Assembly (NCBI GenBank): GCA_947450475.1
Contig: CANFVK010000001.1
Coordinates: 434,001 to 498,000, forward strand
Direction of reading: 5' to 3'
DNA length: 64,000 nucleotides
Source: Bacteriovoracaceae bacterium
Lineage (GTDB): Bacteria; Bdellovibrionota; Bacteriovoracia; Bacteriovoracales; Bacteriovoracaceae
This document shows, one piece after another, positions 36,736-46,293 of this stretch. The notes under the pieces are model-generated. The model was not told the DNA's origin. It searched no databases and was given only the letters and a program-made list of their open reading frames with translations. The number at the start of each line of letters is the position of its first letter. Positions within the stretch are counted from its first letter, which is position 1. Position numbers and translations under genes: made by a program.

Positions 36736-38713
36736 CGTAAGCTTTAACAATACCTTCTGCAGAAAGGTCATAGCGAGCGTAAAGCTGATCTGCTTTGTAA
36801 GCAGATTGACCGAACTCACCTTGAATGCCAAGAGTTTTAGATTGAAAGTTTACCCCATGGGAGTGTAAGGCATGAACTATCATCGCTCCCATTCCACCAA
36901 TAACCTGATGATCTTCAATGGTGATTAATCGACCCTTGGTTTTAGCAAGCGAAATTTTTAGCGTTTCAACATCAACGTGATTGATAAAGGCATGATTGAT
37001 AACTGTAGCTAGAATATTTTTTTTAGATAATAATTTTTGGGCCTCAAGTGCTTTTGCGAGCATTGGTCCTGCGGCTACTATCGTGACATCACTTCCTTCT
37101 GTAAGGACATTCGCAGTATTCCATTCATACTTAATACCTTCGACATAACTCACTGGGTGATTTTCTCTGCCTAAAAAGAATACTGTAGAGTTAGGCGTGC
37201 GGCCAGACTTGCGATCATTGGCAAATTGTACGATAGCATCATACATAAGGCTTTCTGCTTCACTTGAACAAGAACAGTTTACGACATTCATATGGGGTAT
37301 GCTGGAAAGGGCCGCGAAATAAGTCGTTGCCTGATGACTTGCTCCATCTGCAGCATCTTGAAATCCTGTGTGCGAAAAAAGAGCTAGTAAGGGCCCTTCG
37401 GAAAGACCTGCCATAATGAATGGAAGATTACCTTTAGTTATTCCAAATTGGGCAAATGTATCGACAATGGGAATAAGCCCTTGCTTTGAAAGCCCGATAG
37501 CACTTGAAATCATATTTGATTCAGCAATTCCCAAATCGATATAGTGATCAGGAAACTCTTTGTGAAATGCTTTAATCCCAGTTGAACTTTGAAGATCTGA
37601 AGAAAGTGAAAAAACAGGATAGCCTTCTTTGGCAGCACGTATAACTGCGCGAGCAAATCCATCTTGCACTTTTTCCGTTTTGACTGCAGGGCTTGCAGAA
37701 TTCTTTGGAGCTGGTTTTTGTTTTAGTATATCTTGGGCCCAATTAATAAATTCGGCAGGTGCTTCGCCGTTATAAATTTCTTGCACAAATGAAACTAATT
37801 TTTCATCATAAGCCGAAAGAGGATAGCCGTGTCCACCGCTAGCACTTTCCATAGTGGACTTTACCCCATAACCCTTTATCGTTTTAAAAACGATTGCCAC
37901 AGGAGTAGTTGGATCTTGATGAGCGTGTTTAATGGCATCTTCAATCACTGTAAAGACTTTTTGCAAATTGTGTCCATCATCTACCTGAATTAGTTTCCAT
38001 CCCAAAGTACCAAGCGAATTCATAGTGGGACTCATGGAAAAACTGTCAGCATCTATTCGACCACCAAGTTTTGTGTTGTTATCAGAAATAAAAAGAACAA
38101 AAGGATTGAGTTTGTTTTTGTGAGCGAGACCCGCAATTGCGCTGAAAGCTTCTTTGGCTTCTCCTTCCATTGCGCCTCCATCAGAAAGTACACATAATGT
38201 TACGCGATTATTGCCTAAGATTTTGTCTGCCATCGCCAATCCTTGAGCCTGAGGAATGCCTGATCCCAACGGACCATTGGAAATAAAAACTCCTTCAGGA
38301 TTGAGGTGAGCTTCGCCATGCCCGGTAAGTTTGCTTTCAATAGATCTAAATTTTTTTAAGTCATCGAAAGTCAGATTATCAAATCCGTAATTGGCCCTAA
38401 GGGCATAAATTCCGTTTTCAGCATGTCCAGCATCGTTGACGAAATTAAAAGTGTCGTACCAGTTTTTAGTTCTATCTTTAAACATTAAGGCGTGAATCGC
38501 TGCCATCATTTCGGCAAATGCTGCAGGTCCACCCCAATGGCAAGCTGCGCCACCAATTGTGGCATGCTGGTTCATTAATGCAACCAATGCTCGAGTGGCA
38601 CGAGGATCGGCGATTACAATTTCATTTCCATCCCGCTCTTTGACAACTAGAGCGTATTTTGGATTTTGCTTTGGAGTTGGGGCCAATTTAATTTTTAAGG
38701 GTAACGCTTTCAT
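36722..38713 (-). CDS. tkt: Transketolase
   Basis: Thiamine-diphosphate transketolase, 663 aa, normal length. TPP domain with GHGEAHLNPEGVFISNGPLG and the diphosphate/Mg motif LSDGGAMEGEAKEAF; pyrimidine domain with DLGIAESNMISSAIG (catalytic Glu) and GFQDAADGASHQ; C-terminal domain. Transfers two-carbon ketol units in the pentose phosphate pathway. Its start lies inside the last codons of the PAP2 gene, so the two are co-transcribed. Confidence 0.95.
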   Translation of the reverse strand: MKALPLKIKLAPTPKQNPKYALVVKERDGNEIVIADPRATRALVALMNQHATIGGAACHWGGPAAFAEMMAAIHALMFKDRTKNWYDTFNFVNDAGHAENGIYALRANYGFDNLTFDDLKKFRSIESKLTGHGEAHLNPEGVFISNGPLGSGIPQAQGLAMADKILGNNRVTLCVLSDGGAMEGEAKEAFSAIAGLAHKNKLNPFVLFISDNNTKLGGRIDADSFSMSPTMNSLGTLGWKLIQVDDGHNLQKVFTVIEDAIKHAHQDPTTPVAIVFKTIKGYGVKSTMESASGGHGYPLSAYDEKLVSFVQEIYNGEAPAEFINWAQDILKQKPAPKNSASPAVKTEKVQDGFARAVIRAAKEGYPVFSLSSDLQSSTGIKAFHKEFPDHYIDLGIAESNMISSAIGLSKQGLIPIVDTFAQFGITKGNLPFIMAGLSEGPLLALFSHTGFQDAADGASHQATTYFAALSSIPHMNVVNCSCSSEAESLMYDAIVQFANDRKSGRTPNSTVFFLGRENHPVSYVEGIKYEWNTANVLTEGSDVTIVAAGPMLAKALEAQKLLSKKNILATVINHAFINHVDVETLKISLAKTKGRLITIEDHQVIGGMGAMIVHALHSHGVNFQSKTLGIQGEFGQSAYKADQLYARYDLSAEGIVKAYENLA

Positions 38714-39395
38714 ATGGTGATTCCTTGATTAAGAGGTTTAATGTTGAAACGAGAATAAGCGCCAAGAGCATTGTAACAATGTGATGGCTGAGAAAATGAG
38801 ATCCCTTTAACATTTGATAGAAGCCCATGATGTGTCCAGTAATCATAGCTGCCCAAAAAGCTCGAATTTTGTTGCGGCTAGATTTAAATAAACAAACCAG
38901 TGAAAAAAGAGCAAATCCGCCGGAGGCATGCCCTGCTGGCCAGCAATGTCCTCTAGGCCATTTACCGTCTGCGGAATTGGGATTTGGCGGATAGTTCTCA
39001 AAAAGTTTGGCATAAGGGCGATCAGAATTAAAGACTTTGAGATCATCTGGACAATTGACGTTGGAGACTTTTTTTCCAACCTCAGCAATAAAGAGAGGTA
39101 AAGTGACTAGTGTTAAAGCAACGATCAAGAGGCCTTTTTTGTATTCAATCCACACACTATGCTTCCATACTCGATAGAGCCCATAGAACGCACTAGCTCC
39201 AATCAAATAAATTGGAATTTTTATTCCATGATAAAAAATAGCACGGTAAATGTTGTAGGGATCTTTCAAAAACCACGATTTTTCATCGGCTATCCAAAGT
39301 TGAGTTTGAAGGGTAAAATCAACATTTGTGAATTCAAAAAAAACCAACACGCAAAGCAAAGCCGTACAGCTAAATAATAAAGTTTTTTTGCCCAA
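38688..39395 (-). CDS. PAP2-superfamily membrane phosphatase
   Basis: 235 aa with about six membrane helices. Periplasmic phosphatase motifs: RPYAK region for motif 1, WPAGHASGGFALF for motif 2 (PSGH-like) and GSHFLSHHIVTMLLA for motif 3 (SRxxxxxH-like). Likely acts on a lipid diphosphate or on lipid A (LpxE/LpxT-like). Divergent from an LTA-synthase-like transferase, suggesting shared lipid-headgroup chemistry. Confidence 0.85.
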   Translation of the reverse strand: MGKKTLLFSCTALLCVLVFFEFTNVDFTLQTQLWIADEKSWFLKDPYNIYRAIFYHGIKIPIYLIGASAFYGLYRVWKHSVWIEYKKGLLIVALTLVTLPLFIAEVGKKVSNVNCPDDLKVFNSDRPYAKLFENYPPNPNSADGKWPRGHCWPAGHASGGFALFSLVCLFKSSRNKIRAFWAAMITGHIMGFYQMLKGSHFLSHHIVTMLLALILVSTLNLLIKESPYESVTLKN

Positions 39396-39484
39396 GTAGG
39401 CTCTCCGTGATAAGCTTCTTCAAACGAAAATAGCGTAAAAATCTGATTAGCAGAATTATACGGTAAGTCCTCTAGGAAAAACCA

Positions 39485-41458
39485 ATGAAAAAATTGTTGC
39501 AGAATAAAATAAAAAATCTTTTTGCTACCAATCGAATGAGTTTTCTTGTAGTTCTCTCGTTTTTTTGCTTATTTGAAAACTTTATTATTCGCACAATTCT
39601 GACCATTAAGGAGTTTCCTGCTATTGGCAGGCCCCTAATTGACCTGCCCAAAATTTTTTTAGCTGGTATTTACAACGACTCACTCAATTTTACCTATCTA
39701 GCAATTCCGGTTGTTATTTATTTGCTGCTGATTCCAGAAAAAATTTATAAGACTAAATTTCATTTTTATCTGACTCATTTTTTTGCCTTTATTGTTATTT
39801 CAATTTATTCTTTGCAGGCTCATTCCGAATGGTTCTTTTGGTCTGAATTTACCGCTCGATTTAATTTTATTGCAGTCGATTACTTGGTTTACACTAAAGA
39901 GGTATTGGGCAATATTCGCGAAAGCTATCCTATGCATCTCATCTATCTTTCGGTATTTGGTAGTGCCGCTATTGTTTATGGACTCTTCTTTCAATTTCTG
40001 AAAAAAATCCATTTTGAAGGACATGAACCCCGTTTTAGTCATCGACTCAAATCCGCTCTCGTTGTGCTGTCACTTCCTCTGTGTTCTTTTTTTATTTTTG
40101 AGAATGCCTTTAGAAAAATTTCTGAAAATCAGATGGTCAATGAGCTTTCCTATAATGGTTTATGGCAGTTGTTTCACGCTTTTCGACACAATGAACTGGA
40201 CTATTATTCTTTTTATAAAACCCTTGAAAACGATAAAGTCAGACAATTTATGAACAAGGAATTAAACAGTTCAGGCGCTAATAAAGATTCAGCAGCAGGA
40301 AGTCCTTATTACCGAAAAATTACGACTAATGGTCCTGAAAAAAAATACAATGTTATTTTAGTTGGCGTGGAATCACTGGCCGCAAGTTTTATGCATCGAT
40401 TTGGTGGTCAGCCCAACATCACGCCACATCTTGATGAACTCGCCAATAATTCACTCTTTTTTTCTAACATCTATGCGACAGGCACGCGTACAATACGTGG
40501 CCTAGAAGCATTAACTCTTTCTGTCCCCCCGACGCCTGGATTTTCAATTGTTAAAAGACCTAATAATGAAAATTTATTTTCGATAGGCAAGGTTTTTAAA
40601 GATCGTGGTTATGACACTAAATTCATTTATGGTGGTTATGGTTACTTCGATAATATGAATTATTTTTTTGGGAACAATAATTTTTCTGTTATAGACAGGA
40701 CTAATTTCAAACGTGACGAATATGTCATGGCCAATATTTGGGGTGTCGATGATGAATCACTTTTTAATAAAGTTCTAAAGGAAGCGGATGAAAGTTATCG
40801 AAGTCGAAAAAAGTTTTTTAGTTTTGTTATGACGACTTCAAATCATCGTCCATTTACTTATCCTGAAGGTCGCATCGATATTCCATCCCACACTTCAAGG
40901 GAGGGGGCAGTCAAATATACCGATTATTCCATTCATAAATTATTAAAAGATGCCGAAAAAAAACCTTGGTTTCATAATACAATCTTTGTCATTGTTGCAG
41001 ACCATGGTGTTGGGGGAAGAGGTACTGCTGAAATTCCGATGGATCAATTTCACATCCCTTTCTTTATTTATGCACCAACGATCATTAAGCCTCAGGTTGT
41101 TGAACGCTTGGCTTCTCAAATAGATGTAGCGCCAACAGTGCTCGCGCTGTTGAATTTTAGTTATGATTCAAAGTTTTTTGGTAAAAATATTTTACAAATG
41201 AGTCCTGATGAAGAGCGAGCTATATTAGGTACCTATTCAAGCTTAGGATATTATTCCAAAGGAACGTTTGTTACTTTAGGAGTTAATAAATCAGTAGGCT
41301 TTAATCACTATGATCCAAAAACTATGACTTTTTCTAAAGGAGCTCAGGAAAATAAAGAAGTTCTGAATGAAGCTATTAGCTATTATCAGTATGCTAGTTA
41401 CCTTTGGAAAAATGGACTTTATGGTTCTGAAGTAAAAGAAATTAAGGAATCTAAATAA
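39485..41458 (+). CDS. LTA synthase-family sulfatase-fold transferase
   Basis: 657 aa: five N-terminal membrane helices (to about residue 200) and a periplasmic sulfatase/alkaline phosphatase-fold domain. Metal and nucleophile region: ILVGVESLAA (metal Glu), GTRTIRGLEALTLS (Thr nucleophile), VIVADHGVGG (metal Asp-His). Family members move phosphoglycerol or phosphoethanolamine from phospholipid to glycans. AGGAAAA ribosome site. Directly abutted by an aldehyde dehydrogenase gene (TAAATG). Confidence 0.9.
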   Translation: MKKLLQNKIKNLFATNRMSFLVVLSFFCLFENFIIRTILTIKEFPAIGRPLIDLPKIFLAGIYNDSLNFTYLAIPVVIYLLLIPEKIYKTKFHFYLTHFFAFIVISIYSLQAHSEWFFWSEFTARFNFIAVDYLVYTKEVLGNIRESYPMHLIYLSVFGSAAIVYGLFFQFLKKIHFEGHEPRFSHRLKSALVVLSLPLCSFFIFENAFRKISENQMVNELSYNGLWQLFHAFRHNELDYYSFYKTLENDKVRQFMNKELNSSGANKDSAAGSPYYRKITTNGPEKKYNVILVGVESLAASFMHRFGGQPNITPHLDELANNSLFFSNIYATGTRTIRGLEALTLSVPPTPGFSIVKRPNNENLFSIGKVFKDRGYDTKFIYGGYGYFDNMNYFFGNNNFSVIDRTNFKRDEYVMANIWGVDDESLFNKVLKEADESYRSRKKFFSFVMTTSNHRPFTYPEGRIDIPSHTSREGAVKYTDYSIHKLLKDAEKKPWFHNTIFVIVADHGVGGRGTAEIPMDQFHIPFFIYAPTIIKPQVVERLASQIDVAPTVLALLNFSYDSKFFGKNILQMSPDEERAILGTYSSLGYYSKGTFVTLGVNKSVGFNHYDPKTMTFSKGAQENKEVLNEAISYYQYASYLWKNGLYGSEVKEIKESK

Positions 41459-42901
41459 ATGGAATTAAATAGAGATATTCTTCAAGCTAGATCTTTTATC
41501 AATAATGAATGGTTGGGGCATTCATCGACTAATGTTTTGATTGTTAAAAATAAGTACGATCAAAATATTATGGCGACAATTTCGGAAGCAGACTCAAGTG
41601 AGGTGCAATTTGCCATCGCCAATAGCGTTCAAGGCTTTCAAACTTATTCCAAATATAGTGCTGAACAAAGAAAATCACTTCTTCTGAATATTCGAGAGTT
41701 ACTTCTTCAAGAAAAAGATAAATTTGTTAATTTAATAGTATCTGAAGCAGGTAAGCCCTTAGGCTATGCTCAAAGTGAAGTTGATCGTGCTCTAGCACTT
41801 TTACAAACTGCGGCCGAGGAAACAACTCGCATAGGTGGTGAAGTTGTTCCTATGGATTTTGGAATTGGTTTAGGTCGATCAGCTTTTACAAAAAAAATTC
41901 CCATTGGTCCAATCCTGGCAATTTCTCCCTTTAATTTTCCACTTAATCTTGCTCTCCATAAAATTGCACCTGCCTTAGCAGTTGGCTGCTCAGTCATTTT
42001 AAAACCTTCACCTTATGCTCCGCTAACGGCACTGGCTTTTGCGGCCCTTTGTAAAAAAGCGGGACTACCTGCAGGTGTGCTTAATGTTGTCATTTGTCGA
42101 AATGAAGAGGCAGAACTTTTATTAAAGGACGATCGCTTAAAAATGCTCTCCTTTACTGGTTCGGCGGAAGTGGGGTGGGCACTGAAAGCCAAAGCGGGAA
42201 AAAAGAAAGTGCTACTTGAATTAGGTGGTAATGCTTCGGTGATTGTCGATCGAACTTGTCACATAGAAGAAGCAGCTCGAGCTATTGCAATGGGCTCTTA
42301 CCTTTATTCAGGTCAAATTTGTATTTCCATACAGCGCATATTTGTCGATGCCAGTATCTTTGATGCCTTTATTGAAAAATTTAAAGCTGCAGTCAATGAA
42401 ATTGGAGTAGGCAATCCAAGTTCTGATTGCGTTAGTGTAGGGCCTCTCATTGATCGCTTGCATCTTGAGCGAATTCAGCAGTGGGTACAGGAAGCCAAGG
42501 CTGCAGGAGCTGAAATTCTTTTAGGAGCAGATATTGTAGATCTCGAACGCAATATTATGGCACCAACCTTAATTACCAACACCCGTGAAGACATGAAAGT
42601 AGTAAGTGAGGAAGTTTTTGGGCCGCTCGCCGTTATTGAAAAAGTTCAATATTTTGATGAAGTTATTCGTGTAATTAATCGTTCTCGTTACGGTTTGCAA
42701 GCTGGTCTTTTTACTAACCAAATATCTCAAATGAAGTACGCTCATGAAAACTTGGAGGTAGGGGCTTTGGTTATTAATGGCATTCCCGGCTTTAGAATCG
42801 ATTCAATGCCCTATGGGGGCATTAAGGACTCTGGTCTTGGACGCGAGGGAGTGCGTTATGCCATGGAAGAAATGCTTGAACCTCGTCTTCTGGTCTACTA
42901 A
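41459..42901 (+). CDS. NAD-dependent aldehyde dehydrogenase
   Basis: 480 aa. SPFNFPLNLALHKIAPALAVG, cofactor turn FTGSAEVGW, general base in LLELGGNASV, nucleophile Cys in YSGQICISIQR, and EEVFGPLAVI. It resembles the lactaldehyde/glyceraldehyde-3-phosphate (non-phosphorylating) branch rather than the ALDH3-like enzyme at 14081. Starts at the base after the LTA-synthase-like stop; a functional link is not evident. Confidence 0.92.
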   Translation: MELNRDILQARSFINNEWLGHSSTNVLIVKNKYDQNIMATISEADSSEVQFAIANSVQGFQTYSKYSAEQRKSLLLNIRELLLQEKDKFVNLIVSEAGKPLGYAQSEVDRALALLQTAAEETTRIGGEVVPMDFGIGLGRSAFTKKIPIGPILAISPFNFPLNLALHKIAPALAVGCSVILKPSPYAPLTALAFAALCKKAGLPAGVLNVVICRNEEAELLLKDDRLKMLSFTGSAEVGWALKAKAGKKKVLLELGGNASVIVDRTCHIEEAARAIAMGSYLYSGQICISIQRIFVDASIFDAFIEKFKAAVNEIGVGNPSSDCVSVGPLIDRLHLERIQQWVQEAKAAGAEILLGADIVDLERNIMAPTLITNTREDMKVVSEEVFGPLAVIEKVQYFDEVIRVINRSRYGLQAGLFTNQISQMKYAHENLEVGALVINGIPGFRIDSMPYGGIKDSGLGREGVRYAMEEMLEPRLLVY

Positions 42902-42962
42902 AAGCACAATATTTTTGTTACATTGACCACAAACTTTTTGCCATTTTTTTCGGAGTTTATTT

Positions 42963-44402
42963 ATGACTGTACGAGTTCGTTTTGCACCTTCTCCCACAGG
43001 ATATCTTCATATCGGAGGAGCAAGAACTGCGATGTATAATTACTTATTTGCTAAAGCGATGGGGGGAAAATATATTCTTAGAATTGAAGATACAGACCTT
43101 GATCGATCTGAAAGAAAATATGAACAGGCCCAAATTGAGGACTTGAAATGGTTGGGGATAACCCACGATGAAGGGCCAGATGTCGGAGGCGAATACGGGC
43201 CATATCGTCAATCGGAGCGAGCTCATATTTATAAAAGCTGGACTCAAAAGTTAATAGATAAGGGATGCGCTTATCATTGTTTTTGTACTGAGGCTGAACT
43301 TACTGCCAAAAAAGAAATCCAAGAATCACAAAATCTGGCCCCGCATTACGATGGAACTTGTCGCAAACTTGCAAAGACTGAAGTTGAAAAACGACTGGCA
43401 GAAGGCCATGAAGCTGTTATTCGTTTTCATGTTCCCAACAAAGCTTATAGCTTTCATGACCATGTTCGAAGTGATGTGACTTTCCCAGAGGGAATGGTCG
43501 GTGACTTTGTCATAATGCGCGCCAATGGCGTGCCTGTTTATAATTTTGCTGTCGTTGTGGATGATGCTTCAATGAAGATTTCTCATGTTATTCGCGCTGA
43601 AGAACATCTGCCCAATACTTTAAGACAACTTATGCTATATGAAGCTTATGAGATCACGCCACCAGAATTTGCTCATGTCTCTTTATTGATTGGGGAAGAT
43701 CGCCAAAAATTATCAAAGCGTCATGGTGCTACTTCGGTAGCGCTTTATAAGGAAATGAATTATCTTCCTAAAGCACTTTTAAATTATCTCTGTCTTCTGG
43801 GATGGTCGCATCCAACAGAAGAAGATGTCTTTGATCCGCATACACTTGGAACATTATTTAATATCGATCGCTTTACTAAATCCCCGGCCATTTATGATAT
43901 TAATAAACTCAATCACATCAATGGTCAGCATATTCGTTTATTGCCGTCGGAAGAACTTCTATCTCATGTCGAAAAAGTTATTCCAGGAAATCATGCTTTT
44001 CATAAGATGAATCATGATTGGAAAATTACCTGTGTGAGTTTTTTCAAAGAAAAAATTAATCAGTTTAATGAGATAACTGCCCACATTGATATACTTTTTA
44101 CAACTGAAGTCTCTACAGAAGCGGAGTACTTAGAAGCTAAGAGTTGGGAAACCACTCCTAAGATCCGAGAGTATTTAGCAGGAGAGATTGCGACTGCCAA
44201 GGCTGCGGGGAAAAAATTTGTTAGTTTAGAAGATTATGACAATTGGAGTAATCACGTAAAAGGCGAGCTTAAGATTAAGGGCAAACAGCTTTTTATGGGG
44301 ATTCGTTCAGTTCTAACTCATCAGGCCCATGGACCAGATCTTAAAGTTATTATCCCATTGACTCCTATTGAAATATTGGAAAAGCGCATTCAGTTACAAT
44401 GA
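42963..44402 (+). CDS. gltX: Glutamate--tRNA ligase GltX
   Basis: Class I aminoacyl-tRNA synthetase, 479 aa. HIGH-type motif PTGYLHIGGARTA at about 11-23 and KMSKS-type KLSKRHG near 250; Cys/His segment HCFCTEAEL after residue 100 corresponds to the SWIM/zinc region. Ribosome site CGGAG seven bases before ATG. The 3' end overlaps the convergent 44390 gene by 13 bp. Confidence 0.96.
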   Translation: MTVRVRFAPSPTGYLHIGGARTAMYNYLFAKAMGGKYILRIEDTDLDRSERKYEQAQIEDLKWLGITHDEGPDVGGEYGPYRQSERAHIYKSWTQKLIDKGCAYHCFCTEAELTAKKEIQESQNLAPHYDGTCRKLAKTEVEKRLAEGHEAVIRFHVPNKAYSFHDHVRSDVTFPEGMVGDFVIMRANGVPVYNFAVVVDDASMKISHVIRAEEHLPNTLRQLMLYEAYEITPPEFAHVSLLIGEDRQKLSKRHGATSVALYKEMNYLPKALLNYLCLLGWSHPTEEDVFDPHTLGTLFNIDRFTKSPAIYDINKLNHINGQHIRLLPSEELLSHVEKVIPGNHAFHKMNHDWKITCVSFFKEKINQFNEITAHIDILFTTEVSTEAEYLEAKSWETTPKIREYLAGEIATAKAAGKKFVSLEDYDNWSNHVKGELKIKGKQLFMGIRSVLTHQAHGPDLKVIIPLTPIEILEKRIQLQ

Positions 44403-46123
44403 AGACTTTCATTTTTATTTTTATTGATCAATGCGTCTTTATGGCTCTGGTATTTTAGATAGTATTTACCAATGAGATAGCCTCCAATATAAAAAGTCGT
44501 CCCGTAGAGAACGGCCAGAGATTGCATTCCGAATGTTGGAAGAATAAAGCTCGCAGCGATAAAAGCTAAAAAACCTAATGCAAACCACTCATCTTTTTTC
44601 TGGCCAGTGAGGCTAACTGCAAAACCAACAATTGAAGCAAGAATGGTTTCTCCTCCATTCATTGGAAAAAATTTTAGAATATTTAACAGGGAAATAGAGT
44701 GATAAATATTTCGATATACAAAACCTGAAAGTGTTCTCGTCATCATATCCATACTAAAAAAAATAGCCAGGAGATACCATACCCATTTTCGATCAAAAAC
44801 TTTTTTCTCAATGAAAAAAAGCAGTAAGAAAATAATGCTTGTGAAAAATTCAAATTGACCTCTACTAAAATAAATTATTTCAGACGTTATCGTTCTAAAA
44901 GGCCATTGCCATAATGAGGCGTTAAGTGAAAATTCCAAATTTTGAGATATGAATTCATTTATTAATGGATATTTTGCGACTAAGAAATATGAAAGTATTG
45001 AAAAAAATAAAAAAGTTAAAGATGTCGGATGTTTTTTTAAGGGAGCAATCATTTTTACCAAGATCTGATCCATGTGAAAGTTCAGTTTTGGTTTAAACGC
45101 GGCAATAATCGCGAGGCTTACCTGAATCCATTGAATTGAATGTGGCAGTTGACTTTGTTTTTCTTCGCAAACTGAAAGATAAATTTTGTCCCATCTGGCA
45201 ATTTTAAATCTTCGCCTAAATAACTCTATCCCCCCTGAGTTGTAAAAGAATCCGGAGGCTAATTGTAGACACTTTAAAAATTTTAAAAATTGGTGAGGTG
45301 GAGATTTTCCAAAATCAGACTTATCTAAGCTGGTCATTGAAACTACGCCCAGACTTATCTCTTGAAAACCTTGCAACTGAAGAGTTTCTAGTGCTGTTAG
45401 GGTTAGCAGTTCACCAACACCCTTGCTTGCGTGTGATTGGGAATTTAAAAGCATATCTTCAAAGAACCATGATTTATCTTTTTCGATAGGGGAAATAATT
45501 AAAATTCCTTCAATATTGTTTTCTTTGTTAATGGCAACAAAACATTTTCGATCCTGAGGAAAGTGCTCAAAGCTCATCCCATTTAAGAATCCGGTTAGGC
45601 TGATGAGTGATTGGTTTTCCCAAGATGTTTTTATTTGTTTGAAAAGTTGAAGCTTTTTTTGATTGGCAAGAACATCTGATAAATTCCATTCCTCAACGAA
45701 TAAACCACTTTTAAGCGCTTGATTTCTGCCGGCGCGAACTTTCCTTCCAATGTGGCCGGTTGGTTTGATGTTGCTTAATTCAACCCAAGGTTCTTTGCCA
45801 ATTTGCAAGCTTGAAAATCCCAATGTACACAGTTTCTGCGCTAGTTCAGCATTGATTCCAACAAAAGCGATGGGGCCATTGCTTAAATATATTTTTAGTT
45901 CCAAGAGTGCGTCTATCAGCGAGGGGTCGTCAAATGATAAATCTGTTGGAGGAAGCGGCTCCAGGGCCAAGAGGTGAACCCCCAGGACGTGAGTTAAGCC
46001 AAAGATCCAACCTTGAGATGAACTTACAAAATTTAGGTCAGTCCAAAGCCAAATAAAATGGGAGGAGTTGAAGGCTTGATTTTTTATCCTTAAGTATAAT
46101 TCATTTTTAGAGACGATATTCAT
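44390..46123 (-). CDS. DUF2156 (GNAT-like) domain with C-terminal membrane domain
   Basis: About 577 aa from ATG 46123. Residues 1-310 match the DUF2156 tandem-GNAT fold of MprF-type aminoacyl-phosphatidylglycerol synthases (FIWLWTDLNF, GRKVRAGRNQALK, FFEDMLLNSQSHASKGVGELL, EISLGVVSM). Residues 355-565 contain six or so membrane helices. MprF has the reverse order (membrane flippase first). The role is probably a lipid or peptide acyl/aminoacyl transfer, unproven. Confidence 0.82.
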   Translation of the reverse strand: MNIVSKNELYLRIKNQAFNSSHFIWLWTDLNFVSSSQGWIFGLTHVLGVHLLALEPLPPTDLSFDDPSLIDALLELKIYLSNGPIAFVGINAELAQKLCTLGFSSLQIGKEPWVELSNIKPTGHIGRKVRAGRNQALKSGLFVEEWNLSDVLANQKKLQLFKQIKTSWENQSLISLTGFLNGMSFEHFPQDRKCFVAINKENNIEGILIISPIEKDKSWFFEDMLLNSQSHASKGVGELLTLTALETLQLQGFQEISLGVVSMTSLDKSDFGKSPPHQFLKFLKCLQLASGFFYNSGGIELFRRRFKIARWDKIYLSVCEEKQSQLPHSIQWIQVSLAIIAAFKPKLNFHMDQILVKMIAPLKKHPTSLTFLFFSILSYFLVAKYPLINEFISQNLEFSLNASLWQWPFRTITSEIIYFSRGQFEFFTSIIFLLLFFIEKKVFDRKWVWYLLAIFFSMDMMTRTLSGFVYRNIYHSISLLNILKFFPMNGGETILASIVGFAVSLTGQKKDEWFALGFLAFIAASFILPTFGMQSLAVLYGTTFYIGGYLIGKYYLKYQSHKDALINKNKNESLHCN

Positions 46124-46293
46124 GAGCTTAGAGCACTCCAAAACTTTCAGTAAAATTTACCACTTTTCACTTTTGTACGTTGCAAGTAGTTATAAATTCA
46201 GTTATTTAATTAGAGCAAGTTTTGATTGAATAAACAACTGAGCATTGTGATTTAATAGAAATAATTTGGTCTGAGCCTTTTGGAGTGATTGAG

